A stretch of 64,000 bases of DNA. It comes from Metaphire vulgaris (Eukaryota; Annelida; Clitellata; Crassiclitellata; Megascolecidae). Under the pieces are notes generated by a model. It worked only from the letters and a program-made list of their open reading frames with translations. It did not search any database and was not told the origin of the DNA. The translations under genes and the position numbers were made by a program. This document shows, one piece after another, positions 30,349 to 60,869 of the stretch; positions within the stretch are counted from its first letter, which is position 1; every line of letters starts with the position of its first letter. The stretch spans positions 277,177-341,176 of the forward strand of contig CM030866.1 of the NCBI GenBank assembly GCA_018105865.1. The letters are read 5' to 3'.

Positions 30349-30744
30349 TTGTAGTTCTAGTATCTTTATTGTAATTTTGATAATTTGCCTAACTCTGTAG
30401 CTGTGAACGTGTCACAAGAGTTCGGTAGGTGGCTGTTTAAGGATAATGTTTTGAACACGCTTCTCCGGGTGGGGTGGGGTGGGGGTGGGGGGCAGTTGCC
30501 CACTCAACTGTCTTGGCCATACAGAAGCATAGCATTGTCTGTATGTGGAAGAAACAAGGGCCGGCCAAGTTACCGGTATATGTTTAGTCTAATGAAATGG
30601 TGTCATTTTCAACAAGGCGCCATATAATCTGAGTGTCATAGATAACAAAATAGTTGAGATCTTACTCTGAATAAGTACTGTTTGTATATGGTATGTTTGT
30701 TATCCAGTGAATCCAGTGGGTGGGTGGGTGGGTTTGTGGGTGGA

Positions 30745-30985
30745 AAAGGAGCATCATAAAGTTTTTAGCTACTTATTAGACAGGCATTGAACTGGTTAAG
30801 AGGAATAGCAGGAGTCAGCAGAAGACAAAGAATAAGAAATAAAATGACAGAGAAAAAGACAGAGCAAAAAGAAACGATACTTGAATCAATACAGGAACAA
30901 AGACTGAACTGTTTGGTCATGTTGAAAGAATGAAGAAAGAGTACCAAAGAAAGCGCTATACAACTACTGTCACAAAAATACATTG
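30745..30985 (+). mobile_element. LINE 3' remnant
   Basis: Broken frames give KRNDT, then RLNCFGHVERMKKEYQRKR, the RxxWFGHVxRM signature of LINE ORF2 C-termini. Stops and frame changes mark it as dead. Confidence 0.55.
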
Positions 30986-30999
30986 AGTATCATTACTGA

Positions 31000-32050
31000 C
31001 ACACATGTTGTAATGCCAACCACATTTAGTTATGCTTTTAAAGTCTGTTCATTTTCATTTTGCCATTCAAATGATTCATTTTCTAATCAAGATAGTGCAA
31101 TGTCACTGTGTATGCTTGATAATCATAAAAGTATAGTAAGCTATTAAAAGAAACGTTTAGTTGTGATGTCACAGGTTGTTGCCAGATAGATAGCTGATAG
31201 TTGCCAGATAGATAGCTGATAGTTGCTCCTAAAAGTAGCCCTGCCAAAGTTACCATATTACTGAATTTTAAATCAAACATAATATTTGTGAGTTTTACTG
31301 AATTTTAAAACCGGAATTTGTCGATTTCTCCAGTACTGGTTTCAGCCGACTGTCTGTCTGTATGCCCTGCAGTCTCAAAGTTGTGTATTATTCTTGTATG
31401 CATTACAATACACCAAGATGCTGGATCAAATTAAGTGATCTGAGATTTGAGATTGCTGTAGTGAGATCATTATTAGTCTGGTCACGTGTTTTCCAGATAC
31501 TTTGTAGCCAAAGACTCCACAAATGGTAGCATTACTTATGACTGACCTGATGGTTTGTAACCAAAGCTTTCTTTTTATCATGAACCAGAGTCTTGCAGAC
31601 CTTATCTTTAAAAGGTAGTATGTAGTGCAGCAGCAGCAGCAGCAGCAGCAGCAGCGTACATGCCTCGAGCTAAAAGGCTTGTTTCCTGATTGGAGAATGC
31701 ATAACGTGTGAGTAGAAACCAAAGGGAAATACATGAAAGTGAACGGCAGCGCTACATGGTCTAACAAAGACATGCTTAAGAATTACCGTAGAAACCGTTC
31801 TCAGTTTTAGATCTGTAGCATGTTCTGAGATCTGAACCAGCCATTAGTCCGTAGATAAAATATCGTGGAAGTTATACAGTAACCGAATGAGGCATTTATG
31901 ACATTGTATACTGCAAGGTTTGGTTATTTGTAGATGCAATGACAAGAAGACAAAGAAGGGGAATACAGAGACAAGCCTACTAGAGGACAAGAGGGCAAAG
32001 AATGAGATTACACAACAAGACTATAATGTGGATGAATGGATGGTTGAAAC
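31000..32050. other. No recognised gene
   Basis: Contains a doubled 22-bp unit GTTGCCAGATAGATAGCTGA (31177-31215) and a (CAG)n array at 31627-31655. No exon recognised. Confidence 0.5.
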
Positions 32051-32054
32051 ATAG

Positions 32055-32104
32055 CGGTTCTCACATAGGGCAGATCCAACTGAACCACTCTAAACCTTGT
32101 TATC
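32055..32104 (+). repeat. Hairpin repeat, copy G
   Basis: AGCGGTTCTCACATAGGGCA and CAACTGAACCACTCTAAACC then TTGTTATCATTG. This is the inverse orientation of copies C and F. Confidence 0.8.
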
Positions 32105-32327
32105 ATTGTCTTAAACTTGGATGAAAAAGTGAGGAACCCAACCCATATAATTTCCCCTTCCCTATGGTAGCCTCTCAAAAAGTGTGGGGGGGGGGTTGAG
32201 CTTAGCGGCCTAATAGAAGCTTATGCCTATGCTTGTTATTATTCATTTATTAGTGCAAATGTTTGTATATTGGTTATAACAATTGTGCACACACACACCA
32301 CACACGTGTATGTATGTATGTACAGTA

Positions 32328-32331
<4 letters not shown>

Positions 32332-32376
<45 letters not shown>
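32332..32376 (+). repeat. (AT)n microsatellite
   Basis: AT run between TGCAT and GTGCAT motifs. Confidence 0.95.
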
Positions 32377-32379
<3 letters not shown>

Positions 32380-32740
32380 TTGTACAGTACAGAGTTTTGC
32401 CGCAGCGGAAGTGATGCGAAGCTTGAATCAATGTTCGCTGTGATAGCGCTTTTCTAGCGTTCATCCTATCCCAGCAACGTATCTCTGTTGTGCTGGAGCG
32501 CCTGGGCGGAAGCGATGTGTAGGATATTATGGGATGGATGGATGGAGAAAGCCCGACAGCGGTAACAGTCCATCAACCACCCGGGCAGAGGCAAGTAGTG
32601 GGGGTGGGTGGGGAGGCGGCGGAGGGGCAGCAGTGGTCGGGTTTTGATAGGTGGATGACAGGTCTTGGAAATGGTGGTGAGGGGAAAAGTGGATGAGATG
32701 CTCTTTGCCGCCGTTGCCTGAAATACTTTTCCTCTCTGGC

Positions 32741-32741
32741 C

Positions 32742-32827
<86 letters not shown>
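32741..32827 (+). repeat. (AAT)n microsatellite
   Basis: About 29 AAT units. Long Asn- or Ile-rich open frames here are artefacts. Confidence 0.95.
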
Positions 32828-32828
<1 letters not shown>

Positions 32829-32829
32829 T

Positions 32830-34012
32830 CACGCAGGATTCTACTGGTCAACTGAAACAAAGGCTGTGGTTGGATGACTGTGGCGTGGAGACGGCGTAGC
32901 TGGGTCCTTTTGAGATTGGGGGGAGGGAGGGAATCCTATTCTGTTACCATCCCCTGCCCCCTCCAACCGGATGAGATGTGGCTCTCCCTAACCGCTTTGC
33001 CTATAACAGGCAGTGCCCAGTGGTTATGGCCGTTGGAATTTTATTGTCTTTTATGGGACCGTGCTGTGGAAGTGTTGGACATGAATAACAAATGCAGAAG
33101 AACTTTTATCTCTGCGGAGGAGTATAAGACAGTGAATGGCTTATAGGATTTTACGTATTAGTACGCTGGGTCTGCTGGTGGTATATGTTTTACACGCTAG
33201 CAAGGTCCCAAGACATGCCAGCCAAAAGATTACATTACATTAGAAATGTACCTAAAGTTATAATAATACTTTACAATAATAATACAATAATGCAGGACTT
33301 ATACAGACACGTCGGAACAAATATTTTAGCAGAGGTGGATTTTTTCAGGGGCACAGCTAAAAAATAATCATTTATCATAAAAAACCTCACAACCAAGAAA
33401 GGTAAATTGCCCTTCCTTTTTCGTGTCAAAATTTTGATGAGCAAAAAACAGCCTCTTCTTCCAGGGTTTGTGCAAGAACTATGGCCACAGTAGGCTATAG
33501 ATATACAAAAATTCATAAGAAGTGATGAAACGAATTAGATCCACATTTTCTTGTGTCCCCATCTCCATTGAATCAAACCGTACTAGAATAGTCAATATAT
33601 TCTGCCTCCATTTTATTCTAGAGCGTTCGAAATGCCACGAAAAGTGGTCAACTAATTCAAGCGATATTATAAAGTCTTTCAGAAATTTGGGGGGAGGGGT
33701 CGGCAGCGGCGTAGCCGGCTTTTGCAAAGTGGGGTTGTTAACTGAAGGCACTATGCAACTGAACACTGAACCCGCGGCCGACCCCCCCCCCCTTAACTCC
33801 CGCCCCCTTCAATAAAAGTCAACGGATTTACATAAATTGTGTTGGTCATGTTTTTTAGGAAGTGGAGTTGTTTGAACAACCCCAAACAACCCCTTACGGG
33901 GCGACGCTGCTGCTGCCGCTAGCATTGACACTGCCACTGTGCAGTTCTTGTAGTTATTCAATCGTGGATGACGGTTGCGTTGAACTCGTTGATTTCGTTT
34001 GTGTTTTTCCAG
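32830..34012. other. Region upstream of the first coding exon of ZNF608/609
   Basis: No coding exon recognised. Contains G- and C-runs near 33690-33810 with an isolated GGCGTAGCC terminus of the hAT type. TTTGTGTTTTTCCAG at 33998-34012 is a good splice acceptor leading into the ZNF608/609 start exon. Confidence 0.45.
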
Positions 34013-34140
34013 GCAGAGGACGGAAGTGGAATGGTACGAATGACGTGAGGTTGATTGAGTGTCTGTCACGTGACTGTTCTTCTGAAAGTGGAAGGGAAAT
34101 CACCAGCGACCATCTCTCTCTCGTACGTTGGCAGTAACGG
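34013..34140 (+). promoter_or_regulatory. 5' UTR of ZNF608/609 with a uORF and an E-box palindrome
   Basis: The stretch follows a polypyrimidine-AG acceptor ending at 34012. A five-codon upstream ORF (34031-34048, encoding MVRMT) could dampen translation. GTCACGTGAC (34065-34074) is a perfect palindromic E-box. An in-frame TAA nine bases to four bases before the ATG fixes 34141 as the first possible in-frame start. Confidence 0.5.
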
Positions 34141-52390
<18,250 letters not shown>

Positions 52391-53560
52391 AGTATGGCAA
52401 AGCTTCGAGCCAAGCAGTTTCACAGCCAAGAACTCTTTCTAGAAGTCACAGCACCACAAACCACCATTTACAACATCGACCACATTGAAAACAGAATCAA
52501 CCACGACGATGATGCAGAGTGATGGCCAGGAGTCTACGCCAAACCGAATCGCTCAGCATGGCACAAGATCATAGTATATTATCTGCCTGGAATGGTGATT
52601 TGTATTTTGGGACGCTTTGTGGGATTCCTTGCCTATGTTGGTGGGTAGATAGGCCTATAGATGTGAATATAAATGTTTGATTCACTGGATAGATAGATAG
52701 CCTGTCTGTGTGTTGGGTGATCATGTTGTTTCTCTGCAGCATCTAATTGTAGTGACATATGGCAAATTGACTGTTGCTAGGCAATGATGTAAGACGGTTT
52801 ATTTCAGTGTTTTATCCAGACTCCAGGCCTCTGGGGGAGAGTAGTTGACTTGGCTGGAGGGGGAGAGACACAGTTCAATGCAAACATTTGTTAGTGCTGG
52901 GATTTTTTGTGGGAATTTTTGTTTTGGGGAGGGGGAATTTTCTCAGGCCTGTATAAAACACTGGTTTATTTTAATTAGTGTATGATTATTGAAGAAGCAG
53001 GGAAATGTTTGGAAAATCATTACAAATGTTGGACAACTTTATGTTATGCATTTGGCAAATAGGATCAGGCCAGCAGCCAATCAATTGGGTGTTAATTAAA
53101 TCAATGCAGTAATGAATAACTTCCACTAATTTTACCTCAGACTTTTTCTGCACTAGCAGCAGTATATAAAATACACAAAGTTAGCCACACATTATGGTTT
53201 TTGTGGCTTTCAAGATCGAATGTTTATAAGTGCTTAGTGCGTGCTTTTGGCTAAGCATTGAATGGATCTATTTGCTATTCATAATCTTAGCAGTACTGTA
53301 GTAGTTTCTATAGCACCATAGAGCACATGCTTTTTCTTGATTGGTCGCTAGTGTTTATTTAACTTTTGCAGCAGGATAACACCATACCTGAAAAGTTATT
53401 CATTGAAAGTGTGAAAATCTTTGTACCTGTCTGTCTGTACACTGCTTGGTTGTATGCTAAGCATATTGATAGTGATGAGTAGACAAGGTGTTTTGAAATT
53501 CCTTGTTACCATTTCTGCATGATTCACTTTGAAATGCTTATACTCAAAATTATCTGTTAG

Positions 53561-53708
53561 GGGCTCATCCATATAGTACGTACGCAAAGAAGGCATATTT
53601 CAACCCCCTCTCCCTGTTTGCATACATATATATCATAGGCATATATCATAGGCAACATCTCTTAAATCCAATGCCCCCTCAGTGCATACGTACTATATGG
53701 ATGGACCC
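53561..53708 (+). mobile_element. PIF/Harbinger-like MITE, 148 bp
   Basis: Ends GGGCTCATCCATATAGTACG and CGTACTATATGGATGGACCC, inverted over about 25 bp. The 3-bp TAG on both sides fits the PIF/Harbinger duplication size. Internal doubled CATATATCATAGG. Confidence 0.7.
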
Positions 53709-53740
53709 TAGATTTGATGTCAGTGATCAAGTGGAACTTT

Positions 53741-53746
53741 TTTATT
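53741..53746 (-). terminator. Possible polyadenylation signal of PMVK
   Basis: AATAAA on the minus strand 229 bases after the stop. If used, the PMVK 3' UTR overlaps that of ZNF608/609. Confidence 0.35.
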
Positions 53747-53974
53747 CCTGAAACATTTAATTAGCATACTTCTTTAACTAAAATTTTTATATTGTTATAA
53801 AAGTCAATAATGGGTTAAATGTCATAATAAAAATATCTGTGCTAATGTTTCAATATAATTCTACTATTTGTAGAAATGGATGCTAAAAACAAACTTGCAA
53901 ATCATAAATTGTCCGATTGTAAATGCACACATTTCAATTACAATAAAATCTCAGTGTTCACAAATTAGATTTAA

Positions 53975-55700
53975 TCAACTGTTTAACTTCATTTGAACTG
54001 TTTTGACTAGATCATTCAGTCTTTCGCCTAAACTGTCATCGTCTCCATTGTTCGATATGACCATTTGAAAATCTACTCCAGAGTCCAAATCACATTCAGA
54101 TTCTGCATTGTCAACACCTGCAAAATGTTGAAAATGATAAAAGCATACCATTTTTATAAAATTGAAGTGACATTCAATGTTCTGAAACAACAAAAATATA
54201 TTAGTTAAGATTAGTTAGTTAATATGGCCATTGTGTATGATGTTCAGCATTTACGCGACTGCTGTGATGGAAAATATACAAAAACCTTTGGCATAGTCAC
54301 AAGGGTGCCTGGCCCTATTAGGGCTGGGATCATTTGTGGATTTTCCACAAAACTGAGGAGAAATTTCTTTTGGAGGGGTTGGGTGATTGTCAAGAGAATC
54401 AATATAGCCTTAGGCCACTCAGTAATAACTCAAAATTAAAGTATTTAAAGTGTACACCAGAGCTTAAGGTCTAATGCTCTAAGTTTACTCAAAATTTCTA
54501 TAACTGGAGCTCTGCCCCAGACCTCGCAAAGGTCATATAGTCTGAGAAATATACAGTATGCCAAATATCAAGATGTGAATCTGATATTACCCTAAAATTT
54601 GTCAGCTGAGGGCTCTGCCCCAGACTCCATTGACAAAACACAATTCTCCCTCAAGCCCCCACCCCCCCTAGTGGGGCTGGAAATGTCAGTCTGTAGAAGT
54701 CTTGGCATCTCCCCCCGCCCCCATTCCAGAATCTTGGCTATGCTACTGGTGAAGATCTATTGTGGCAGTTGTCTCATGGCAGGGATGTTAACAAGGACTC
54801 AACCCTTAGGGCCAGGACAAAGGAAACCCTCAAGGTCAGGACCAAGTCCAAGGACTTGTCCTTAAGGCTAGGACAAAGGCCAAGGACTGACATCCCTGTC
54901 TCCTGGTAGATTCTTTCATACAAACGAGCTTCTCATAAATTTATAAATTATGAAGTGCATTATGCAATCAGATCAACGTACCATTACAGAAGATCCATCC
55001 TCTGAGAGCTCGAGCCTCGTCTGACGCAACAACTCTTACTGTTACAACTCGTGCGAAGTATTGCGTTGAAAGAAACCTAATGTCGCTTTTGCGTCTCGCA
55101 TCACTGATAATCCAGATTGGTTTTTCCGATCCAGGACCATTTACAACGAATCTGATGAAATATCCTGCATCATGTTGTCTTCGTTCTTCACCCCACCGAA
55201 TCATGTCGGCTCGATATGTCTCCTTATAACTGGTCGAATCCATCAGCTTCTCTAGACATAAACCATGCTCCTACAAAAAATTTCAGGGAATGCATAAACA
55301 CCTAGTTTCAATATACTTTACATAACATATAACTGAAAAATTCTCATTAAGCGGTTACTTAAGCTGTAATACGAAGCACTTACTTTTGCATACTGACTTT
55401 TTAGTGGCTCTGATAGTCGAAGAATTTCACATTTGTCCACTCCTAATCTAAAAATAGCCCACACATTAATTACGCCCTGTCGGTATTTTTATTAGTAGAT
55501 ATGGTAGCAGTAATGGCAGCAATTAGCGTAGCCTGGGTTCTAAGGTGCCTACAGACCAACATTTCAAGATCCAACTAAGGAGCTTGAGAGGGTCGGAAAA
55601 TTGTTTAGTAGTAATAATATAATATAATATAATAAATAATAATAATAATATAACAAGGTTTAAAGTGGTTCAGTAGGGACTGCCCTGTGTGAGAACCACT

Positions 55701-55775
<75 letters not shown>

Positions 55776-55896
55776 CAATGGTAAAGCGTTAAATGATAAG
55801 TAACCTCTTTTGCAGAATCTCAGCAATAAAATCTTTTCCTGATTTTCGTTTTCCACTTAAAACGAGAATTACTTTCGGATGTTCCGTCGCCGCCAT
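53975..55896 (-). CDS. PMVK: Phosphomevalonate kinase, animal type
   Basis: Four exons: 55805-55896, 55384-55447, 54982-55270 and 53975-54117 (stop TGA), phases agreeing, total 195 residues (human 192). It phosphorylates mevalonate-5-phosphate to the diphosphate with ATP in the isoprenoid/sterol pathway (cytosol or peroxisome). The P-loop-like SGKRKSGKD is at residues 14-22, followed by LRLSEPLKSQYAK, TSYKETYRADMIRWGEE, KPIWIISDARRKSDI, VRVVASDEARALRGWIF and GVDNAESECDLD, all matching the animal family in order. The start ATGGCGGCGACG is the first in-frame Met. The gene lies head to head with endophilin A (412 bp) and tail to tail with ZNF608/609. Intron 3 contains a hAT-type MITE. Confidence 0.95.
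54286..54758 (+). mobile_element. Probable hAT-type MITE in PMVK intron 3
   Basis: Left TTTGGCATAGTCACAAGG and right CTTGGCTATGCTACTGG are loosely inverted. Two internal GCTCTGCCCCAGAC motifs (54510 and 54612) show a duplication. No clear flanking duplication. Confidence 0.4.
54780..54898 (+). mobile_element. hAT-type MITE, 119 bp
   Basis: Ends CAGGGATGTTAAC and CTGACATCCCTG. Flanks TCTCATGG (54772-54779) and TCTCCTGG (54899-54906) match 7 of 8. The interior is made of repeated AAGGAC/GGACAAAGG units. Confidence 0.75.
55653..55701 (-). repeat. Hairpin repeat, copy F
   Basis: Almost identical to copy C: CAAGGTTTAAAGTGGTTCAG, AGGGACTGCCCT, GAGAACCACT. ATA-rich tract on the left, (GTA)n on the right. 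Lies in PMVK intron 1. Confidence 0.85.
55701..55775 (+). repeat. (GTA)n microsatellite
   Basis: About 24 GTA/TAG units in PMVK intron 1, 30 bp from the exon 1 donor. Confidence 0.95.
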
Positions 55897-56308
55897 TTAT
55901 TTATTTCGTAAACACATAACGTTATCTATGATCACTATTGTTTAGCGCTAGTTTTTAACATTCACAACTTAATATCGAAATTGCAATTAGGCCAAATTAA
56001 TATTTGAGGATTCAAACATTTATATAACAATCTACATTTTCTAACGACCTTGCTGTTCTAGCCGATCTACAATAGACCTCCATTCAGCTATTTTGGATCT
56101 GGACTAAATGTTGTTCGGTAAGATTTGACTAAATTGGCGCTATAAAAGCAAATGGCTTGAGTGACGATTGGGCACTGTGGACGTAGCTAAGCAATGCTTT
56201 TGCGATTCTTGAGAAGATTATTTTCGATAAATAATTAATTAAACGATATTTTTGTCGTTAATCAAGAAAAAAGGGTGCGAGAAAACGACGAGAGAAACGG
56301 AAACGAAG
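55897..56308. promoter_or_regulatory. Bidirectional promoter region PMVK / endophilin A
   Basis: 412 bp between two divergent start codons. A TATAAAA box at 56141-56147 is on the + strand, 162 bp before the endophilin ATG. The PMVK side has no TATA but an ATGGCGGC start typical of YY1-type housekeeping promoters. Shared control is inferred from distance only. Confidence 0.5.
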
Positions 56309-56940
56309 ATGTCACTTGCAGGATTTAAAAAGCAGATCAACAAAGCGAATCAGGTGATAACTGGAAAGCAACTTTAAGCACCCAACGCGACAAACTATCG
56401 CCTACTGACGATCATGTAATGTCATGTAACGTAGCAGAATTTATATAGCGCCTGTAATAGACGATTAAATTTTATAGCGAGGAATAAGTAAGTTTGCAAG
56501 TTTTTTTCCAGAAAGTGTTTGCAGAATGTAGCTGTAATTGTTCAAGCTATATAGCACATTTATATAATCGCGCAAGTAATTAATCAGTCTAAGCGCTGCA
56601 AAAGTCATACCAGTGTTGTTTTATTACATATTAGTATATTACGATTTACGTATAATATTTAACGGGTAAATGTATTGACTAGATTAATACATTACAACAG
56701 GGCCTTTTAAAACATGCAGTTATAAAACATATGCAGTGATTAGTTGAAAATGTTCAGTGTCAAAATGACAATTTTCTTAACTTTGTGCAGTGATACATTT
56801 TCCAGGTGATTTTTTGCGTGTTTTTTTGCACGGATGTCTAGTTATGCACAAATTTTTTGAGTTTAGTGCAGTGATCAAATTTCTTTAAAAAGGCTCAGCC
56901 ATAAGATGACAAAAATACAAACTTGGAAATCCCATTGCTA

Positions 56941-56992
<52 letters not shown>

Positions 56993-57016
56993 TAATAATA
57001 ATAATAATAATAATAA

Positions 57017-57081
<65 letters not shown>

Positions 57082-57090
57082 ATAGTAATA

Positions 57091-57144
<54 letters not shown>

Positions 57145-60132
57145 GAAATTGATAAATTTGCTTCAGAAAGTGCCATCTGCTGAAAATAAATCTTTTTCAG
57201 CTGTTTACATATAAATTGATCCCAAATATTTTCAATTTACGTAATAAATGGGGCATTGTGGAGAGCAGCACATTTAGGAAAATTTGCATGATGAGCTATG
57301 GAATTGGGCAAACTGACCCATGGAATTGGGACAAATTTGCTGCAGAAAACTGTAGTCCCTAATCATTTGTGTCCTACAGTGTCTGTGTGAATGTTCAAAT
57401 CGGAAATGCTGTGGACAGACTAGAGTTATGTTGATTACCAGTAGTAGCCGTAATATTTAGATGTGGTTTGTAGAAGACGTCTTCCTTGACAGGTCACGAT
57501 TATATGAAACAATGATTGTGGAGTCTTGTAAAATATGGTTATTACAATTAATTTCTTATGTGATTTTCAGTTTGTTAGTGAGAAAATTGGCGGTGCCAAA
57601 GGAACAGAGCTTGATGATGACTTTGTTGAAATGGAAAGGGTTTGTGCTGTATTTTTCTCTAATTTCCTTTAACTGGTTTGTCTCTTCTTTATTTTACATC
57701 TTTGTTTTTGCCAATTATATGATGGCTCTTCTGCTCTGTGTATTGATTAATTTGATTATCTTACTTATTTTGAGTGGTGTGCTGCTAGTTGACAATTGTA
57801 TAGTGAAGAGTGTCATGTGTAATTAGTATTTTTTCCAGTTTTTGTGTTTCATGATCATATACATGTTCAAGACACCAAAATACTACAGATTATGACTATC
57901 CTACATCTTTAGTGGCCGGGGTACTAAGGTCAGTTTATTTGCATAAACTAGCATTGTGGATTTAGAAGCAGCAATGAAGATAGACCTGATGATTAACCAC
58001 TTGTGAAGTATTATTAACTTTAATCTTATCTGAGTTAGAGTCAAAGCCACTCAAGAGTGTTTAACATTTTGATATTGCATCTTTTGATGTTGGTCAGTTC
58101 TGTATGGTTGGATTACAAAAGAAGTGCAGAATCACATTTCTTATTCTTTCAACTGGCCTTTGATAAACTTAGCAGCAGCACAAATCATTCTAAATCCTGC
58201 AAGAAAAATAATATTATTTCCAATTTTTTGTAAATATCATCCTTATTGTTAAGGCACACGAAATCTGATGGTGGGTGGTAGTGATGGCAGTGATAGAGAT
58301 GTGGATATTAAAGATGACGATTTGCCAATTGGCACTCATTTCACTGTGTCCTATAATGCTCACTAGGTGTGCTATATTAATTGGATAGACTTTATTTGCA
58401 GTCTGTCAGCTGCAGGCTGCTTGCAGACTCTTGGAGTAGCCTGAAATAGAGTGTTTGACCAGCAGTATGACTAATCTGTGCAATGATAGAATGGATGCCA
58501 ACAGCAACATTTTTCTCTTCTGGTGACATTGTATCATCACTATTGATAAGTTTATATAAGGGGAACTTCCTAATATCAAACACCAGAAAATGGCAACAGC
58601 ATGTATGCACAAACATGCACACATGCAAGCATGCATGCACACACCGTTTATATTTTTATATTTATGTCCCGAACAGGAGAAACGTAATGAATTGCAAATT
58701 GGCTGGTTACTGGTATGGGTTTTCTCTTGTATTTGTGTATCTTCAGTGCACAGATGTGGTCTGTAATATGCAGATGGTTTCAACATGGTACTGTAACTCT
58801 ACACTGCTATTTACTGTAATGTGTCTGCAAAGCCCATTGTGGATGAATTACCACATTAATCTGTCTTTAATAACATGAATAATAGTAGCAATAATAATTA
58901 TTATTTATGTTAGGTTCATTCAGATGATTTTCTGACATTGTATGAGTGACTTGAGCCCCAACAAATTATAAATGACAAACAAGTGACAACTCATTTGAAG
59001 GTTCACCTACGAATTCAAGTCAGACTAAGTGAGGAATTATTGATAGTTTGCAGTTACATGCCTCTGGTCAAATGAGTTCTGTGCATCAATTAATCCTAGA
59101 AGTCCTTGGCTGGCATATTGCATTGCTACTGAAATTAATGATGCCAGGAAATTCCTTGATCTATAAACAGCATTAGATCCATTACAGAGGATATGGCACT
59201 TCTAATCTTTATAAGGCCTCTAATGCATGGAGCATTTGGAGTCATTGGAGTTTTGCTTTGGATTGTTAAACTGACCCCATCTAGTCGGTCCACACCTTTT
59301 GCCATCTCTGAAGGTTCGTTGTTAAAATTAGCCTCTCTTCGTATTGCTCAGCTAGTTGACCGGACTGTAGTAGATGCTAACCAGGGTAGGGTTGACTTTG
59401 ATGATCACGAATTATTTCTGTTCTACATCATCTTCTTTTAGGCCTTCAGGCCATATTATGCCACACTAAAGCTTGCACAGCCACAGGTGGATATTTTCAT
59501 CGTCAAAAGTTGAGAATAGCTGACAGGATTTGTGCTTTTACTGACACACAATGAGAAAATTCTGTCATGTAGATAAGAGCCAAGAGATTTCTTTCCAGAG
59601 TCTTTGCTTTTCCACTTTGAGGTCATTTTCATTTGCATAAGTGTAGGAACTGTTTGTGCTGCTGTTTCATATCAGTTTCAAGTGTCCTCTCTAAAGTTCC
59701 ACAGAAGTGCTTGGCTACCATTGTATTTGAACTACTGTGTATAAACTGTATATATATATAGGAATGATTGTTTGGTTACAGGTGTACCGGTAATGCAAAT
59801 TCAAGGATTATATTTTGCCAAGCCACTTACCATAGATATGCATCTGATAAGTGCATCATATGTTTATGTACATAAATAGTGACCAGTTCTAATATTATAA
59901 CACTAATATAATTATATAATAATTAATATTAAATAATATTAGCTAATTAATAACTTACAACTTATTAATAAATAATTAATATTAAATAGTTAATATTATA
60001 TATAATTAATTAATTATATTATATAATTATATAATATTATAACAGTAATTTTTTAAATGATGATGGTGGTGATGATGATGTATTTTCATTTTTTAATGTG
60101 CAAAAATTTCATACCAGAACACAACACATTTT

Positions 60133-60201
<69 letters not shown>

Positions 60202-60814
60202 TTAAATAAATAAATACTGTATATATAATGTATATTGTCTTGGCAGGTCTAGAGAAAGCAATGGCAAACTACTGTAGATTAATGGCATACATAAGCCATC
60301 TGAGTCACTGTATGCCTAGTAACCTGAGATTAGCCCCGGCCCTACACTCCTTCCAGTATGGGACTACCTTTACCTTATAATGTGCTTAGTGTCATCTCTC
60401 TTGGGTGCATAACTTGGTTAAAGCATTCCGGAGACCATGCTATCTGCTCCAAAAGGTCAAGGAAGTTAACGACAAGACACAAGACATAAGTTAAGATGGT
60501 TTCCTTTGTATTCAGTGTATTTTGTTGATTTGCTCAGTGATCTTTAGAATGATGTTAGTTTGTGCACAAAACTTCGTATATAAATTGTCTTTGTATAATA
60601 ATAATAATTATTATTATTATTGAATTTGTAGAAAACGGACGCTATGGGACGGATGGCAGATGAGTTAATGGCTCGCACTCATGAACTGCTTCAACCAAAT
60701 CCTGGTACTTAAGAATTATTTTGTTTTTGTTAAATAATTTTAAATAATTAATAATTATTATATTGTACAGTAGTTTTATTACTTAACATTTTCTATAGGT
60801 TTAGTTTTTTCTCT

Positions 60815-60869
<55 letters not shown>

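Larger units (their letters stand above)
52391..53947 (+). other. Probable 3' UTR of ZNF608/609
   Basis: No coding signal. AATAAA signals occur at 53826-53831 and 53942-53947. The second lies 28 bases from the PMVK stop on the other strand. A PIF/Harbinger-like MITE sits at 53561-53708. Confidence 0.45.
57640..60631 (+). other. Endophilin A intron 2
   Basis: Three kilobases without recognised coding sequence. Includes an AT-only tract of repeated AATTAATATTAAATAATT units (59890-60045), a (CAT)n array (60135-60202) and a SINE-like 3' piece (60245-60380) ending GACTACCTTTACCTTAT. Confidence 0.6.

Noticed and set aside
32527..32899. Long polyleucine/polyasparagine frames
   Set aside because: Translated (AAT)n array; no flanking exon signals or conserved motif.
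54224..54439. 71-codon + strand frame inside the PMVK gene
   Set aside because: Lies in PMVK intron 3 and overlaps a probable hAT-type element; no family motif.
56895..57183. Open frames of polyasparagine, polyisoleucine and polyvaline
   Set aside because: Translated triplet arrays inside endophilin intron 1.
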